A stretch of DNA of 64,000 bases from Maricaulis sp. (GTDB lineage Bacteria > Pseudomonadota > Alphaproteobacteria > Caulobacterales > Maricaulaceae). Of this stretch, positions 34,624 through 42,655 are shown piece after piece. The notes below the pieces were generated by a model that saw only the letters and a program-made list of their open reading frames with translations, had not been told where the DNA came from and did no database searches. Each line of letters begins with the position of its first letter. Position 1 is the stretch's first letter. The position numbers and the translations under genes were made by a program. Location: NCBI RefSeq assembly GCF_017642925.1, contig NZ_JAEPOL010000002.1, positions 62,001-126,000 on the forward strand, written 5' to 3'.

Positions 34624-37020
34624 ATGGTTCACGACCATAACCATCATCAAGGCGCCGCCCATGCCCATAACAAGGGGCACGGTGGCGGATCGGGCCATCA
34701 CACCGCGACTGCGGAGGCAAGCGATACTGTGAAGGACCCCGTTTGTGGGATGTCCGTGGACCCCACAACGGCTAAGCACCGAGCCCAATACCAGGGCGCG
34801 ACGTATTATTTCTGCTCCGAGAACTGCCAGACCAAGTTCATGGCCGATCCGGGCAAATATGTTGGACCATCGGAACCGACCCAGGCAGCGGTAGTGCCGG
34901 AGGGCACGATCTTTACCTGTCCGATGCACCCCCAGATCCGTCAGGTCGGTCCAGGATCATGCCCGATCTGCGGGATGGCGCTGGAACCCGAAATGCCGAC
35001 GGCCGAAACCGGACCCAGTGCGGAACTGGTCAACATGACTCGACGGTTCTGGGTGGGTGCCGCCCTTTCTGTTCCGGTGGTCTTCCTTGGGATGGGCAGC
35101 GAACTTTTCGGCCTGCATCGTTACATTCCTGGCCAGATCAACAACTGGCTGCAACTCATACTGGCGACGCCGGTGGTGCTGTGGGCAGGCTGGCCGTTCT
35201 TTCAGCGCGGCTGGGCGTCCGTGGTGAACCGATCGCTCAATATGTTCACGCTCATCGCGATGGGCGTAGGCGTTGCCTGGATTTACTCCGTGGTGGCAAC
35301 GCTCGCCCCCGACCTGTTCCCGGAAACGGCGCGGATGATGGGAGACACCGTTGCGGTTTACTTCGAGGCGGCCGCGGTGATCACGGTGCTGGCGCTGCTC
35401 GGCCAAGTGCTGGAGCTACGCGCGCGCGAACAGACCTCGGGCGCGATACGCGCGCTTCTTGACCTGGCTCCGAAGACAGCCCGACGTATCCGGCCAGATG
35501 GCACCGACGAGGAGGTGGCGGTCGAGCATATTGCCGTCGGCGACAAGCTTCGTGTTCGCATGGGCGAGAAAGTTCCGGTGGACGGGACGGTGCTGGAGGG
35601 GCGTTCGGCCGTCGATGAATCGATGATTACCGGCGAATCGATGCCGGTCACGAAAGAGCCGGGTGCAAAGCTCATCGCAGGGACCATCAATCAATCTGGC
35701 GCTCTGGTCATGGATGCGGCTCGCATTGGTCGCGATACCATGCTTTCGCAGATCGTCCAGATGGTGGCGCAGGCGCAGCGGTCCCGCGCCCCGATCCAGC
35801 GCTTAGCAGACCAGGTGTCCGGCTGGTTCGTTCCACTGGTCATCGTTATCGCCTTGATCGCTTTTGTGGCCTGGACCCTTTTTGGCCCGGAACCCCGGTT
35901 GAGTTACGGCCTGATTGCGGCTGTTTCTGTTCTCATCATCGCCTGCCCATGCGCCCTTGGCCTTGCAACGCCGATGTCGATCATGGTTGGCGTCGGCAAA
36001 GGCGCCAATCTCGGATTGCTGATCAAGAACGCCGAGGCGCTCGAAAGGCTGGAGAAGATCGATACCCTCGTGGTCGACAAGACCGGCACGCTTACGGAGG
36101 GGAAACCGGCCGTCACGGCCATCGTTCCGGTCGATGGGCGGAGCGAGACGGAACTTCTTCAAGCCGCGGCGAGCCTTGAACGTGCGAGCGAACATCCGAT
36201 TGCACAGGCTATTGTCCGTGCCGCGGTGGAGAAGCAGCTCGCACTGTCGGAACCCTCGGACGTCGACTCTCCTGTCGGTCGGGGAGTCTTGGGAACCGTC
36301 GCCGGTCAGCGCGTGCTGATCGGTAGCGCCAAGTTTTTGGAGCTGGAAGGCGTTCAGCCGGGCGCAGCGGCGATCGAGGCGGACGTCATTCGCTCACGCG
36401 GGGCCACCGCCGTCTTGGTCGCCATCGACGGCCGGCCCGTCGGCGCCATCGGCGTGGCCGATCCCATACGATCCACTACGCCGGCAGCGCTGGAAGCCCT
36501 CCGAAAGGACGGCATCCGCGTGGTCATGATGACTGGTGACAATAAGCTCACGGCTCAGGCGGTGGCAAAAGAGCTGGGCATCGCCGATGTGGAGGCCGAG
36601 GTGCTTCCAGAACGCAAGAGCGAGGTTGTTACACGTCTTCGCAAGGAAGGCCGTATCGTCGCCATGGCGGGCGATGGGGTGAATGACGCCCCAGCGCTTG
36701 CGGCTGCCGATGTCGGCATAGCGATGGGCGGAGGAACGGATGTCGCCATGGAATCCGCGGGAGTCACGCTGCTAGGCGGTGACCTATTGGGGATCGTGAA
36801 GGCGCGTCGCCTGTCGGGAGCGACAATGCGCAATATCCGGCAGAACCTGTTCTTCGCATTCTTCTACAACTCGGCAGGCGTGCCGGTGGCGGCCGGGTTA
36901 CTGTATCCCGTGATGGGGCTGCTGTTGTCACCGGCGCTTGCCGCACTGGCCATGGCGCTCTCTTCGGTCAGCGTCATTGCCAACGCTTTGCGATTGAGAA
37001 CTACCAAGATCGACATTTAG
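34624..37020 (+). CDS. Cu+-exporting P1B-type ATPase with YHS and metal-binding N-terminus
   Basis: A 798-residue copper pump of the CopB/SilP-like sort. The N-terminus has a His-rich tail, a YHS domain (KDPVCGMSVDP ... FCSENC, about residues 36-80) and a heavy-metal-binding motif (TCPMHPQI ... CPICGMALEPE, about 98-125), not HMA domains. The core has CPC in [22 protein letters not shown] and GDGVNDAPALA. The last helix motif MALSSVSV fits Cu+. It is last in the CsoR operon and likely complements the three-HMA pump. Confidence 0.93.
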   Translation: MVHDHNHHQGAAHAHNKGHGGGSGHHTATAEASDTVKDPVCGMSVDPTTAKHRAQYQGATYYFCSENCQTKFMADPGKYVGPSEPTQAAVVPEGTIFTCPMHPQIRQVGPGSCPICGMALEPEMPTAETGPSAELVNMTRRFWVGAALSVPVVFLGMGSELFGLHRYIPGQINNWLQLILATPVVLWAGWPFFQRGWASVVNRSLNMFTLIAMGVGVAWIYSVVATLAPDLFPETARMMGDTVAVYFEAAAVITVLALLGQVLELRAREQTSGAIRALLDLAPKTARRIRPDGTDEEVAVEHIAVGDKLRVRMGEKVPVDGTVLEGRSAVDESMITGESMPVTKEPGAKLIAGTINQSGALVMDAARIGRDTMLSQIVQMVAQAQRSRAPIQRLADQVSGWFVPLVIVIALIAFVAWTLFGPEPRLSYGLIAAVSVLIIACPCALGLATPMSIMVGVGKGANLGLLIKNAEALERLEKIDTLVVDKTGTLTEGKPAVTAIVPVDGRSETELLQAAASLERASEHPIAQAIVRAAVEKQLALSEPSDVDSPVGRGVLGTVAGQRVLIGSAKFLELEGVQPGAAAIEADVIRSRGATAVLVAIDGRPVGAIGVADPIRSTTPAALEALRKDGIRVVMMTGDNKLTAQAVAKELGIADVEAEVLPERKSEVVTRLRKEGRIVAMAGDGVNDAPALAAADVGIAMGGGTDVAMESAGVTLLGGDLLGIVKARRLSGATMRNIRQNLFFAFFYNSAGVPVAAGLLYPVMGLLLSPALAALAMALSSVSVIANALRLRTTKIDI

Positions 37021-37044
37021 TGTCACAGGCCAGCGAAGGGCTGC

Positions 37045-37389
37045 TCAAGAACGAGGACCGATGATGTCGCGTTTTGGGTCGCCTTCCCTTTCCTCACGCG
37101 CATGCGAGAGCATGTCGAGCAGAACGTCACCGACATGCCTGTCGGTGACCTCGTAGAACATTTGCTTCGAGTGGCGAACACGGGTCACCAGGCGCGCGCC
37201 ACGAAGAAGACGCAGGTGATGGCTGACGAGCGACTGCGAAAGCTCCAGCGCCTCGGAAATATCGGTCACGGATTTCGGACCGTCTTCGCAGTGCAGGAGA
37301 ATCTTCAGCCTGCTGGGATCACCCAGCAGGCGGAAGGTTTCAGCGAGAAAGTTCAACTCTTGGGACGAAGGGGCTTCTGCGATATTCAT
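37045..37389 (-). CDS. ArsR/SmtB-family zinc-type repressor
   Basis: A 114-residue winged-helix repressor, about half identical by eye to the one at 23493, sharing AETFRLLGDPSRLKILL and SLVSHHLRLLRGARLV. The alpha-5 zinc ligands Asp, His, His and Glu are again at relative positions 0, 2, 13 and 16 (DRHVGDVLLDMLSHARE). It follows the CDF exporter gene by 45 bases on the same strand. The shared operator (38500) lies upstream of the pair, so it likely represses its own operon. Confidence 0.9.
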   Translation of the reverse strand: MNIAEAPSSQELNFLAETFRLLGDPSRLKILLHCEDGPKSVTDISEALELSQSLVSHHLRLLRGARLVTRVRHSKQMFYEVTDRHVGDVLLDMLSHAREEREGDPKRDIIGPRS

Positions 37390-37434
37390 GTCGAACCTTC
37401 CCGATCAACTGAGTGAACCATCAGGCGCGACCGA

Positions 37435-38469
37435 TCAGTGCGAATGACCCGCATGGGATAGCGCCGCGGTGTTCGGCTCCTCCAAGGTGCAACTGGCTAC
37501 TCCGTCCCAGTCGATGCCGATCGTCGGGTGTTCGATTTTGAACTTCGTTTTCAGTTCGGCTTCGACCTGTTTCATGACGCTGCGAACATCGACGCCTTCC
37601 ATCGGCTGCACCTGAAGCGTCGCCAGCACACGACCGGAGGTCAGCGACCAGACATGGATATGGTTGACGCTCTGGATACCAGGAACAGTCTTGAGAAGAT
37701 GCTCGGAGATCTTGTCGGCGCCGGCGTTGTCAGGTGCGCCTTCGAGCAGGATATGCAGAGTGTTCTTGAGCAGGCTCCATGCACTGCGCAGGATCAGCAG
37801 AGACACGAATACCGACAGGATGGGGTCGATAGGAGTCCAACCCGTATACCAGATGACGACAGCGGCGACGATCGCACCCACCGAGCCGAGCAGGTCGCCC
37901 ATGACGTGCAGGACAGCGCCCTTGACGTTGACGTGTTCGGAATCTCCGCGCGTCAGATACCAAAGCACGAAGAGGTTCACGAGCATGCCGATGATGGCTA
38001 CGACGAACATCGAACCAGCGAGGACCGGCTGGGGCTCCTGGAACCGTTCGATAGCCTCATAGACGATAAAGCCGACGATGCCGAACAACGTAAGAGCGTT
38101 GACCAGGCCGGCGATCACCTCGAAGCGGGCATAGCCGAAGGTGCGCTGGCCGTCCGCGGCCCGCCGACCGAGGCGGAAGGCGACATAGGCGAGGCCGAGC
38201 GCGATTGCGTCGGTCAGCATGTGGCCGGCATCGGCAAGCAGCGCGAGCGAGCCCGAGATCACGCCGCCGACGGCCTCCACGATCATGAAGGTGAAGATGA
38301 TGAAAAAGGAAATGAGGATTTTGCGCTCGTTGTCCTTCGTGACTGTCGGGACATGCGAGTGGTCATGATCGTGATCGTGACCATGATCGTGGCCGCCGCC
38401 GTGGTTATGGTCGTGCTTGGAGTGGTCGTGACCGTCATGGTCGCTGTGGGAGTGTGATGAGTTTGCCAT
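37435..38469 (-). CDS. czcD: CzcD-type cation diffusion facilitator (Zn2+/Cd2+ exporter)
   Basis: A 344-residue inner-membrane antiporter. The N-terminal 40 residues are almost all His and Asp (HDHGHDHDHDHSH), and there are six helices. The zinc-transport ligands are in ADAGHMLTD and VLHVMGD, the HxxxD pairs of CDF proteins. A cytoplasmic domain with VNHIHVWSL follows. It exchanges Zn or Cd for protons. The gene is first in a two-gene operon with arsR and has the ArsR-type operator 31 bases upstream. Confidence 0.93.
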   Translation of the reverse strand: MANSSHSHSDHDGHDHSKHDHNHGGGHDHGHDHDHDHSHVPTVTKDNERKILISFFIIFTFMIVEAVGGVISGSLALLADAGHMLTDAIALGLAYVAFRLGRRAADGQRTFGYARFEVIAGLVNALTLFGIVGFIVYEAIERFQEPQPVLAGSMFVVAIIGMLVNLFVLWYLTRGDSEHVNVKGAVLHVMGDLLGSVGAIVAAVVIWYTGWTPIDPILSVFVSLLILRSAWSLLKNTLHILLEGAPDNAGADKISEHLLKTVPGIQSVNHIHVWSLTSGRVLATLQVQPMEGVDVRSVMKQVEAELKTKFKIEHPTIGIDWDGVASCTLEEPNTAALSHAGHSH

Positions 38470-38499
38470 TGCTCGTTTCCGGTTGCATCAAGTCAACAC

Positions 38500-38515
38500 T
38501 TGAATAGTTGTTCAA
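38500..38515 (-). promoter_or_regulatory. ArsR/SmtB-type operator of the czcD-arsR operon
   Basis: TTGAATAGTTGTTCAA on the plus strand is identical to the operator core at 23442-23457 (there on the minus strand). Outer bases also match (GTGTATG here, GCGTATG there). It lies 31 bases before the czcD start. Both resemble SmtB/CzrA sites. Confidence 0.78.
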
Positions 38516-38646
38516 GTGTATGCTTGTCAACCAGCCGTGCGAATTTTTTTGCCATCTGCCCGAAGCCTCTAGGACCGACGGGTCGTGACGGCGCACAGGG
38601 CAATGCCGACGCCTTCGACGTTGAAGATCTGGCTGATCCTAGAAAT

Positions 38647-38679
38647 CAAAATGGGCAGCCCGAGGACTGCCCATTTTGA
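38647..38679. terminator. Strong stem-loop in the gap upstream of czcD
   Basis: TCAAAATGGGCAG (38647-38659) and CTGCCCATTTTGA (38667-38679) are a perfect 13-bp inverted repeat with a 7-base loop, A/T-rich at the outer end, so it can work in both directions. It lies 70 bases past the end of the CopZ-like gene on the minus strand. The rest of 38516-38748 shows no gene. Confidence 0.75.
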
Positions 38680-38748
38680 CACTGCAATGAACCGGGGGAC
38701 ACCTACGGGAGCAGCTTGACGCTCATGATCAGTGGGCAGGAGGTAGCA

Positions 38749-38958
38749 TCAGGCGGCTGCCGGGGCGCCTTCGGCCGGATAGCCCGCCTCGGTGAGAACG
38801 GCACGCAGGTCCGCCTCGGTCGCGGATGATTCAACACGGACCTCACGCTTGGGCGGATCAGTCTCGATCTTCGCGGCGGCATCGACGATTTGCAGCGCCT
38901 TGGTTACCGACTTGGCGCAACCGCCGCATGTCATGTTGGGAACGGTGAAGAGATACAT
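38749..38958 (-). CDS. CopZ/MerP-like heavy-metal-associated domain protein
   Basis: A 69-residue single HMA domain ([17 protein letters not shown]). It resembles the copy at 27988 (both have [13 protein letters not shown] and end with a GYPA segment) but starts MYLFTVPN and ends Ala-rich. ATG at 38958 has AAGGAG upstream; the longer frame adds a non-conserved N-terminus. It has its own CueR-type promoter at 38987-39017 and no linked ATPase, so it may serve pumps elsewhere in the element. Confidence 0.88.
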   Translation of the reverse strand: MYLFTVPNMTCGGCAKSVTKALQIVDAAAKIETDPPKREVRVESSATEADLRAVLTEAGYPAEGAPAAA

Positions 38959-38986
38959 GGAGGGCTCCTTGATTTGAGTCCTCTGG

Positions 38987-39017
38987 AAAATGGGGCTTTC
39001 CACCGTTGGAAGGTCAA
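38987..39017 (-). promoter_or_regulatory. CueR-type promoter of the second CopZ-like gene
   Basis: On the minus strand TTGACC (39017-39012) and CATTTT (38992-38987) are 19 bases apart. The spacer carries the dyad CTTCCA-ACGG-TGGAAAG. It starts 29 bases before the gene. Confidence 0.75.
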
Positions 39018-39042
39018 GGGGCAAAATTCAGAAACTTTCTGC

Positions 39043-39073
39043 TTGACCTTGCCACCGTTGTAAGCCGCAAGCA
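39043..39073 (+). promoter_or_regulatory. Orphan CueR-type promoter half of a divergent pair
   Basis: TTGACC (39043-39048) and a 19-base spacer with the dyad CTTGCC-ACCG-TTGTAAG point to the plus strand, back to back with the promoter at 38987. The -10 (CAAGCA) is poor. No copper gene follows; the next gene is the LysR at 39342. At 28219/28276 the same divergent pair serves a CopZ-like gene and a Cu+ ATPase, so this may be the relic of a lost ATPase gene. Confidence 0.5.
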
Positions 39074-39341
39074 TCCGTCATGCCACGACCGCAATCCTCA
39101 AGCGCCACGGGCTCGTTTTGAGACTTCGGCATCTTGACCTGGCGGTGGCATCGCCTCTCTCGATTATCTTCCTCTTTCATACAAATATTGAACAGTTGTT
39201 TATGTGTTCAAATGTTGTATGATCTGGCTATGACCCGCTACGCGCGATACGTCTCGTCATCGCGTGAATGCTCGACAATCGGAGAGGGACAGTTGGCTTG
39301 CCTATGGTCCGAGAGCATATGATCCGGACGGCGGCCCTCGG
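39074..39341. other. Gene-free stretch with an ArsR-like palindrome
   Basis: No convincing gene. TTGAACAGTTGTTTA (from 39188) resembles the ArsR-type operators at 23442 and 38500 with one changed half, and a second TGTTCAA half follows at about 39205. With the orphan CueR-type promoter on its left, this looks like the scar of a deleted or rearranged metal gene set between the cargo and the conjugation backbone. Confidence 0.4.
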
Positions 39342-40325
39342 ATGAAGGAGACCGCCAAGTTCCCTGACTCCATCGAGCTTCGTCACCTTCGCTACTTCAT
39401 AGCCGCTGCCGAACATGGCAGCTTCCGAAAGGCAGGGAGTTCGTTAGGACTATCGCAATCGGCAATCAGCCGTTGCATCGCCGATCTCGAAGACAGGATG
39501 GGCGCGTCCCTTTTTCACCGGCACGCATGGGGCGTGTCGCAGACCTTTGCGGGGCAGCGTTTCCTTCATCGCGCGCGTCGGGCTATCAAGACGATAGACG
39601 AAGGCGCTCACGAAGTTGCCGCCGCAGGACGATCCGAGCAGGGACGAGTGCGGATCGGCATCTATTCGTCCATCGCTTCGGGCTTTTTGACAAAGCTGCT
39701 GGCAAGCTATGGTCGGTCTCATAAAGACGTCAGGATCGAACTGATCGACGGCGATCCTGCCGAACACGTCGCGGCCATCCGCCAGTTCCGCCTCGACGTC
39801 GCCTTCCTGACCGGCGACCGGGAATGGCCTGGATGCGACCGGGCGCCTCTGTGGTCCGAGCGGGTTTTCGTTGTGCTGCCCGATCTCCACCCCCTGGCGG
39901 CTTTGGACGAGGTGATGTGGGGAGATCTCGCCGATGAGCCCTTCATCGTCAGCGAAGCCGCGCCGGGCCAGGAGATCCATGACCATCTGGTGCGGGAGTT
40001 GGCGGACCTCGGCCGGCATCCCGAGATCCAGGTTCAATCGGTCGGTCGGGATAACCTGCTGCCGCTGGTGGCGATCGGCCAGGGTCTGACGCTAGTGAGC
40101 GAGGCCATGACGGTGGCCGCGCTTCCAGGCATCACATACCGACCCATCGCCGCCGAGGTGCTTCCATTTTCGGCGGTCTGGTCCCCGGCGAACGACAATC
40201 CCGCGTTCCGCAGGTTGCTCTCCATGGCAAAGGCGGCGTCTGCCAAGGCTATGAGGCTCAAGCAAGCGGCTTCGCAGATTGGGGCGAGCGACGTGCTTTT
40301 GCGAAGCCGCGATCTGTCGCAATAA
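39342..40325 (+). CDS. LysR-family transcriptional regulator
   Basis: About 327 residues. The N-terminal helix-turn-helix (ELRHLRYFIAAAEHGSFRKAGSSLGLSQSAISR in outline) is followed by a substrate-binding domain (VRIGIYSSIASGF, about residue 105). ATG at 39342 fits the family start, but there is no ribosome site; ATG at 39264 is also possible. It sits at the edge of the trb cluster, as LysR genes often do in this element type. Its 3' end overlaps the DUF2274 gene on the other strand by 68 bases. Its targets are unknown. Confidence 0.87.
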   Translation: MKETAKFPDSIELRHLRYFIAAAEHGSFRKAGSSLGLSQSAISRCIADLEDRMGASLFHRHAWGVSQTFAGQRFLHRARRAIKTIDEGAHEVAAAGRSEQGRVRIGIYSSIASGFLTKLLASYGRSHKDVRIELIDGDPAEHVAAIRQFRLDVAFLTGDREWPGCDRAPLWSERVFVVLPDLHPLAALDEVMWGDLADEPFIVSEAAPGQEIHDHLVRELADLGRHPEIQVQSVGRDNLLPLVAIGQGLTLVSEAMTVAALPGITYRPIAAEVLPFSAVWSPANDNPAFRRLLSMAKAASAKAMRLKQAASQIGASDVLLRSRDLSQ

Positions 40326-40497
40326 ATCGCTCCAGCATCGGCACAATGAGCCTGACGGGATCGGCGACGGGCTGGCCGCTCTCGCGGGCCAGCACCTCGG
40401 CATAGGCGACCAGATCGCGGTGAAGCGGCGCGGGCAGCTCCACCGTCACCTTGACGGGCTTGTCGTCGAGCAGCGGGCCGAGTCTCAGCTTGGTCAT
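40258..40497 (-). CDS. DUF2274 protein downstream of trbI
   Basis: A 79-residue protein (MTKLRLGPLLDDKPVKVTVELP) of the DUF2274 family, which nearly always follows trbI in these conjugation clusters. The middle (HRDLVAYAEVLARESG) looks like a ribbon-helix-helix-type DNA-binding fold. The ATG is just after the trbI stop. Its 3' end lies inside the convergent LysR gene. Confidence 0.8.
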   Translation of the reverse strand: MTKLRLGPLLDDKPVKVTVELPAPLHRDLVAYAEVLARESGQPVADPVRLIVPMLERFIATDRGFAKARRSPQSAKPLA

Positions 40498-40499
40498 GA

Positions 40500-41630
40500 T
40501 CAACCTCCTGCCGGCTCGAATACAAGGTCGCGGGTCACGATGATCCTGACCGGGAAGCCCGGCCGGATGGTCAGCGTGGGGGCAACCTGCAACTGACGTT
40601 GCACGATCTGTTGGCCCGCCTGATTGACGGTATCCTGTGCGCCGTCGCGGATGGCCCGGATAAGCCGGTCCTCGTCGCTGGTCGCCAGCTCCGCGCCGAC
40701 CGCGAGCAGCGTGGAGAGGCCAGCCGCTTTCATCAGATCCCACCAGTGGTAGTCGATCCCGTCCTCAAGGCCGGCATAGCCGCTGGCGTCCGCGCCCGGC
40801 AGGCGCTCAAGCACGATGGAGCGTCCGCCCGGCAGGATCAGGCGATTCCACACCAAGAGCACCCTGCGCTGGCCGAAGGTCACGCCATCATCATATTGGC
40901 CGATGATGCGCGTTCCCTGCGGGATCAGGAGCAGCGAGCCGGTGGGGCTGTCATAGACGTTCTCCGTCACCTGTGCGGTGATCTGGCCCGGAAGGTCGGA
41001 ACGGATGCCGGTGATGAGCGCGGCCGGGATTACGGCTCCGGCTTGAAGGATGTAGGGCGAGGCCGGCGGTGCGACGCGATCCGGAGCGACGGTCTGCCGG
41101 TCCACCGGCCCGTTGAGGAAAGCGGTATGGCGATTCTGGCCCGCCGTTCCGTCCGGTTGTCCTGTGAGCCCAGCCAGTCCGGGCATGGCTGTTCCGGCCG
41201 GACCTCCCGTGCGTGGGCCTGACTGGAAAAATACGTTGCTCAACCGTGCGGCTTCTTCTTCCGCGAGGCGGCGTTGCTCCTCGGGATCGACGGCAGGGGT
41301 TGTGATGGCAGGCGGAACGATCGGCTGTCCCCGATTTTGTGCATCGAGGATTGGCCGGCCAAGGTCGCCCGGCAATGCCGGCCCCAGGATCGGGCCAGTA
41401 TAATCGCGCGGGAGACCGGCGAGGCCATCCGCAGTGGGACGGTTCTCGGTTGAGTAGAGTTCGCCTCCTCCCGGCCCCGCCTCGCGGGTCTGGAGCGCAT
41501 AGATCAGCGCTCCCCCGACGCCGAGAAGCGCGGCGGCGCCGACGCCTGCCAGCACCTTGCGGGACAAGCGGGTGACGCGGGGCGGCTCGGCGCGCAACCG
41601 CATGGGCGCGGCGGTGTTGGTATCGCTCAT
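40500..41630 (-). CDS. trbI: Conjugal transfer protein TrbI (VirB10)
   Basis: A 376-residue protein that spans the envelope. A single N-terminal helix (AGVGAAALLGVGGALIYAL) and a Pro-rich linker (about residues 70-170) are followed by the VirB10 beta-barrel (GSLLLIPQGTRIIGQYD). It joins the inner-membrane and outer-membrane parts of the mating-pair channel. It overlaps trbG by four bases. Confidence 0.93.
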   Translation of the reverse strand: MSDTNTAAPMRLRAEPPRVTRLSRKVLAGVGAAALLGVGGALIYALQTREAGPGGGELYSTENRPTADGLAGLPRDYTGPILGPALPGDLGRPILDAQNRGQPIVPPAITTPAVDPEEQRRLAEEEAARLSNVFFQSGPRTGGPAGTAMPGLAGLTGQPDGTAGQNRHTAFLNGPVDRQTVAPDRVAPPASPYILQAGAVIPAALITGIRSDLPGQITAQVTENVYDSPTGSLLLIPQGTRIIGQYDDGVTFGQRRVLLVWNRLILPGGRSIVLERLPGADASGYAGLEDGIDYHWWDLMKAAGLSTLLAVGAELATSDEDRLIRAIRDGAQDTVNQAGQQIVQRQLQVAPTLTIRPGFPVRIIVTRDLVFEPAGG

Positions 41631-42655
41631 GAAGGCGATCCTCCCGTGGTCGCGTCGGCCGACTGGGTAGCGGCCTGTCTCTGCTCGATACGGACGATTC
41701 TGACCACCTGCTGGCGGTCACCGCTGCCAAGGCGCAGTTCCGCCGCGCCGAACAGCCTGTCGACGATCAGGACATTTTGGTGGATGCGCGAATTGACGAT
41801 CTGCGGTTCGCCGTCGGAACCGAGAACGAACAGGGGCGGCATCTCGCCCTGCACGATGCCGCGTGGGAAGACGACATAGACGCGCCTGCCGTCATCGAAG
41901 ACGGAGACTGGACGCCATGGCGGGCTGTCGCCTTGCACCTGCAAGGCGTAGCGATAGTTCCGCGCGGCCTCGGCCGGGATGACGGGGACCGACGGCGCGG
42001 TCGCTCGGCTGCCCGGCGGCGGTGCCGGATACGCCCATGCCACGGCAGGCATATAGAGCGCTTCGCGGGCGCGAAGTTCGATCATGTAGATGCGCCGGTC
42101 GGTGGTGATGACGAGGTTGGTCGAGATGTCCGGCCGGGTTGGCTTCACCAGCACATGCACTCGGCGCGTCGGACCGCTTCCGCTCTCTGTGTCGCCGATC
42201 ACCCACCTGGCCGTGTCGCCGGCGGCGATCGGTCCCGCGCCGGTCAGGTTCTCGCCCGGCTCCAGCGCGATGGTGGTGATCTGTCCGACGGCGGCATAGA
42301 CTTGGTAGAGCGCACCTTCCGACCAGGGATAGATCTGTATGGCATTGTAATAGCCTTCGCGACGCGGCTCGACACGGGCGGCGGCATTGGCGTTCTCAAC
42401 GCGGCCGGTGGCCGTGCCGGCAGCCTCGCCGCCCCGCGCCACATTCCAGGTGGGCGGCACATGCAGCGGCCTTGGGCGTGCATCGGTGATGGGAGCCTGC
42501 GCGGACGGAAGAGGCGGGACATCGGCGTCGTAGCTGAATTGCGGTGTCCGGTTGGTGGCGCAGCCAGCGAGCATGGTCGCGGCAAGCAACAAAGCCGGAA
42601 AACCGAGTTTACGGAAAACCGGAAAAGCGGGTTCACTCAAAGACGTGCGGATCAT
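41627..42655 (-). CDS. trbG: Conjugal transfer protein TrbG (VirB9)
   Basis: A 342-residue lipoprotein-like protein with a lipobox (LAATMLAGC, Cys about 32) and a C-terminal VirB9/CagX domain (RNYRYALQVQGDSPPWRPVSVFDDG in outline, with HQNVLIVDRLF at the end). It forms the outer-membrane core with TrbI. It overlaps trbF and trbI by four bases. Confidence 0.93.
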   Translation of the reverse strand: MIRTSLSEPAFPVFRKLGFPALLLAATMLAGCATNRTPQFSYDADVPPLPSAQAPITDARPRPLHVPPTWNVARGGEAAGTATGRVENANAAARVEPRREGYYNAIQIYPWSEGALYQVYAAVGQITTIALEPGENLTGAGPIAAGDTARWVIGDTESGSGPTRRVHVLVKPTRPDISTNLVITTDRRIYMIELRAREALYMPAVAWAYPAPPPGSRATAPSVPVIPAEAARNYRYALQVQGDSPPWRPVSVFDDGRRVYVVFPRGIVQGEMPPLFVLGSDGEPQIVNSRIHQNVLIVDRLFGAAELRLGSGDRQQVVRIVRIEQRQAATQSADATTGGSPS

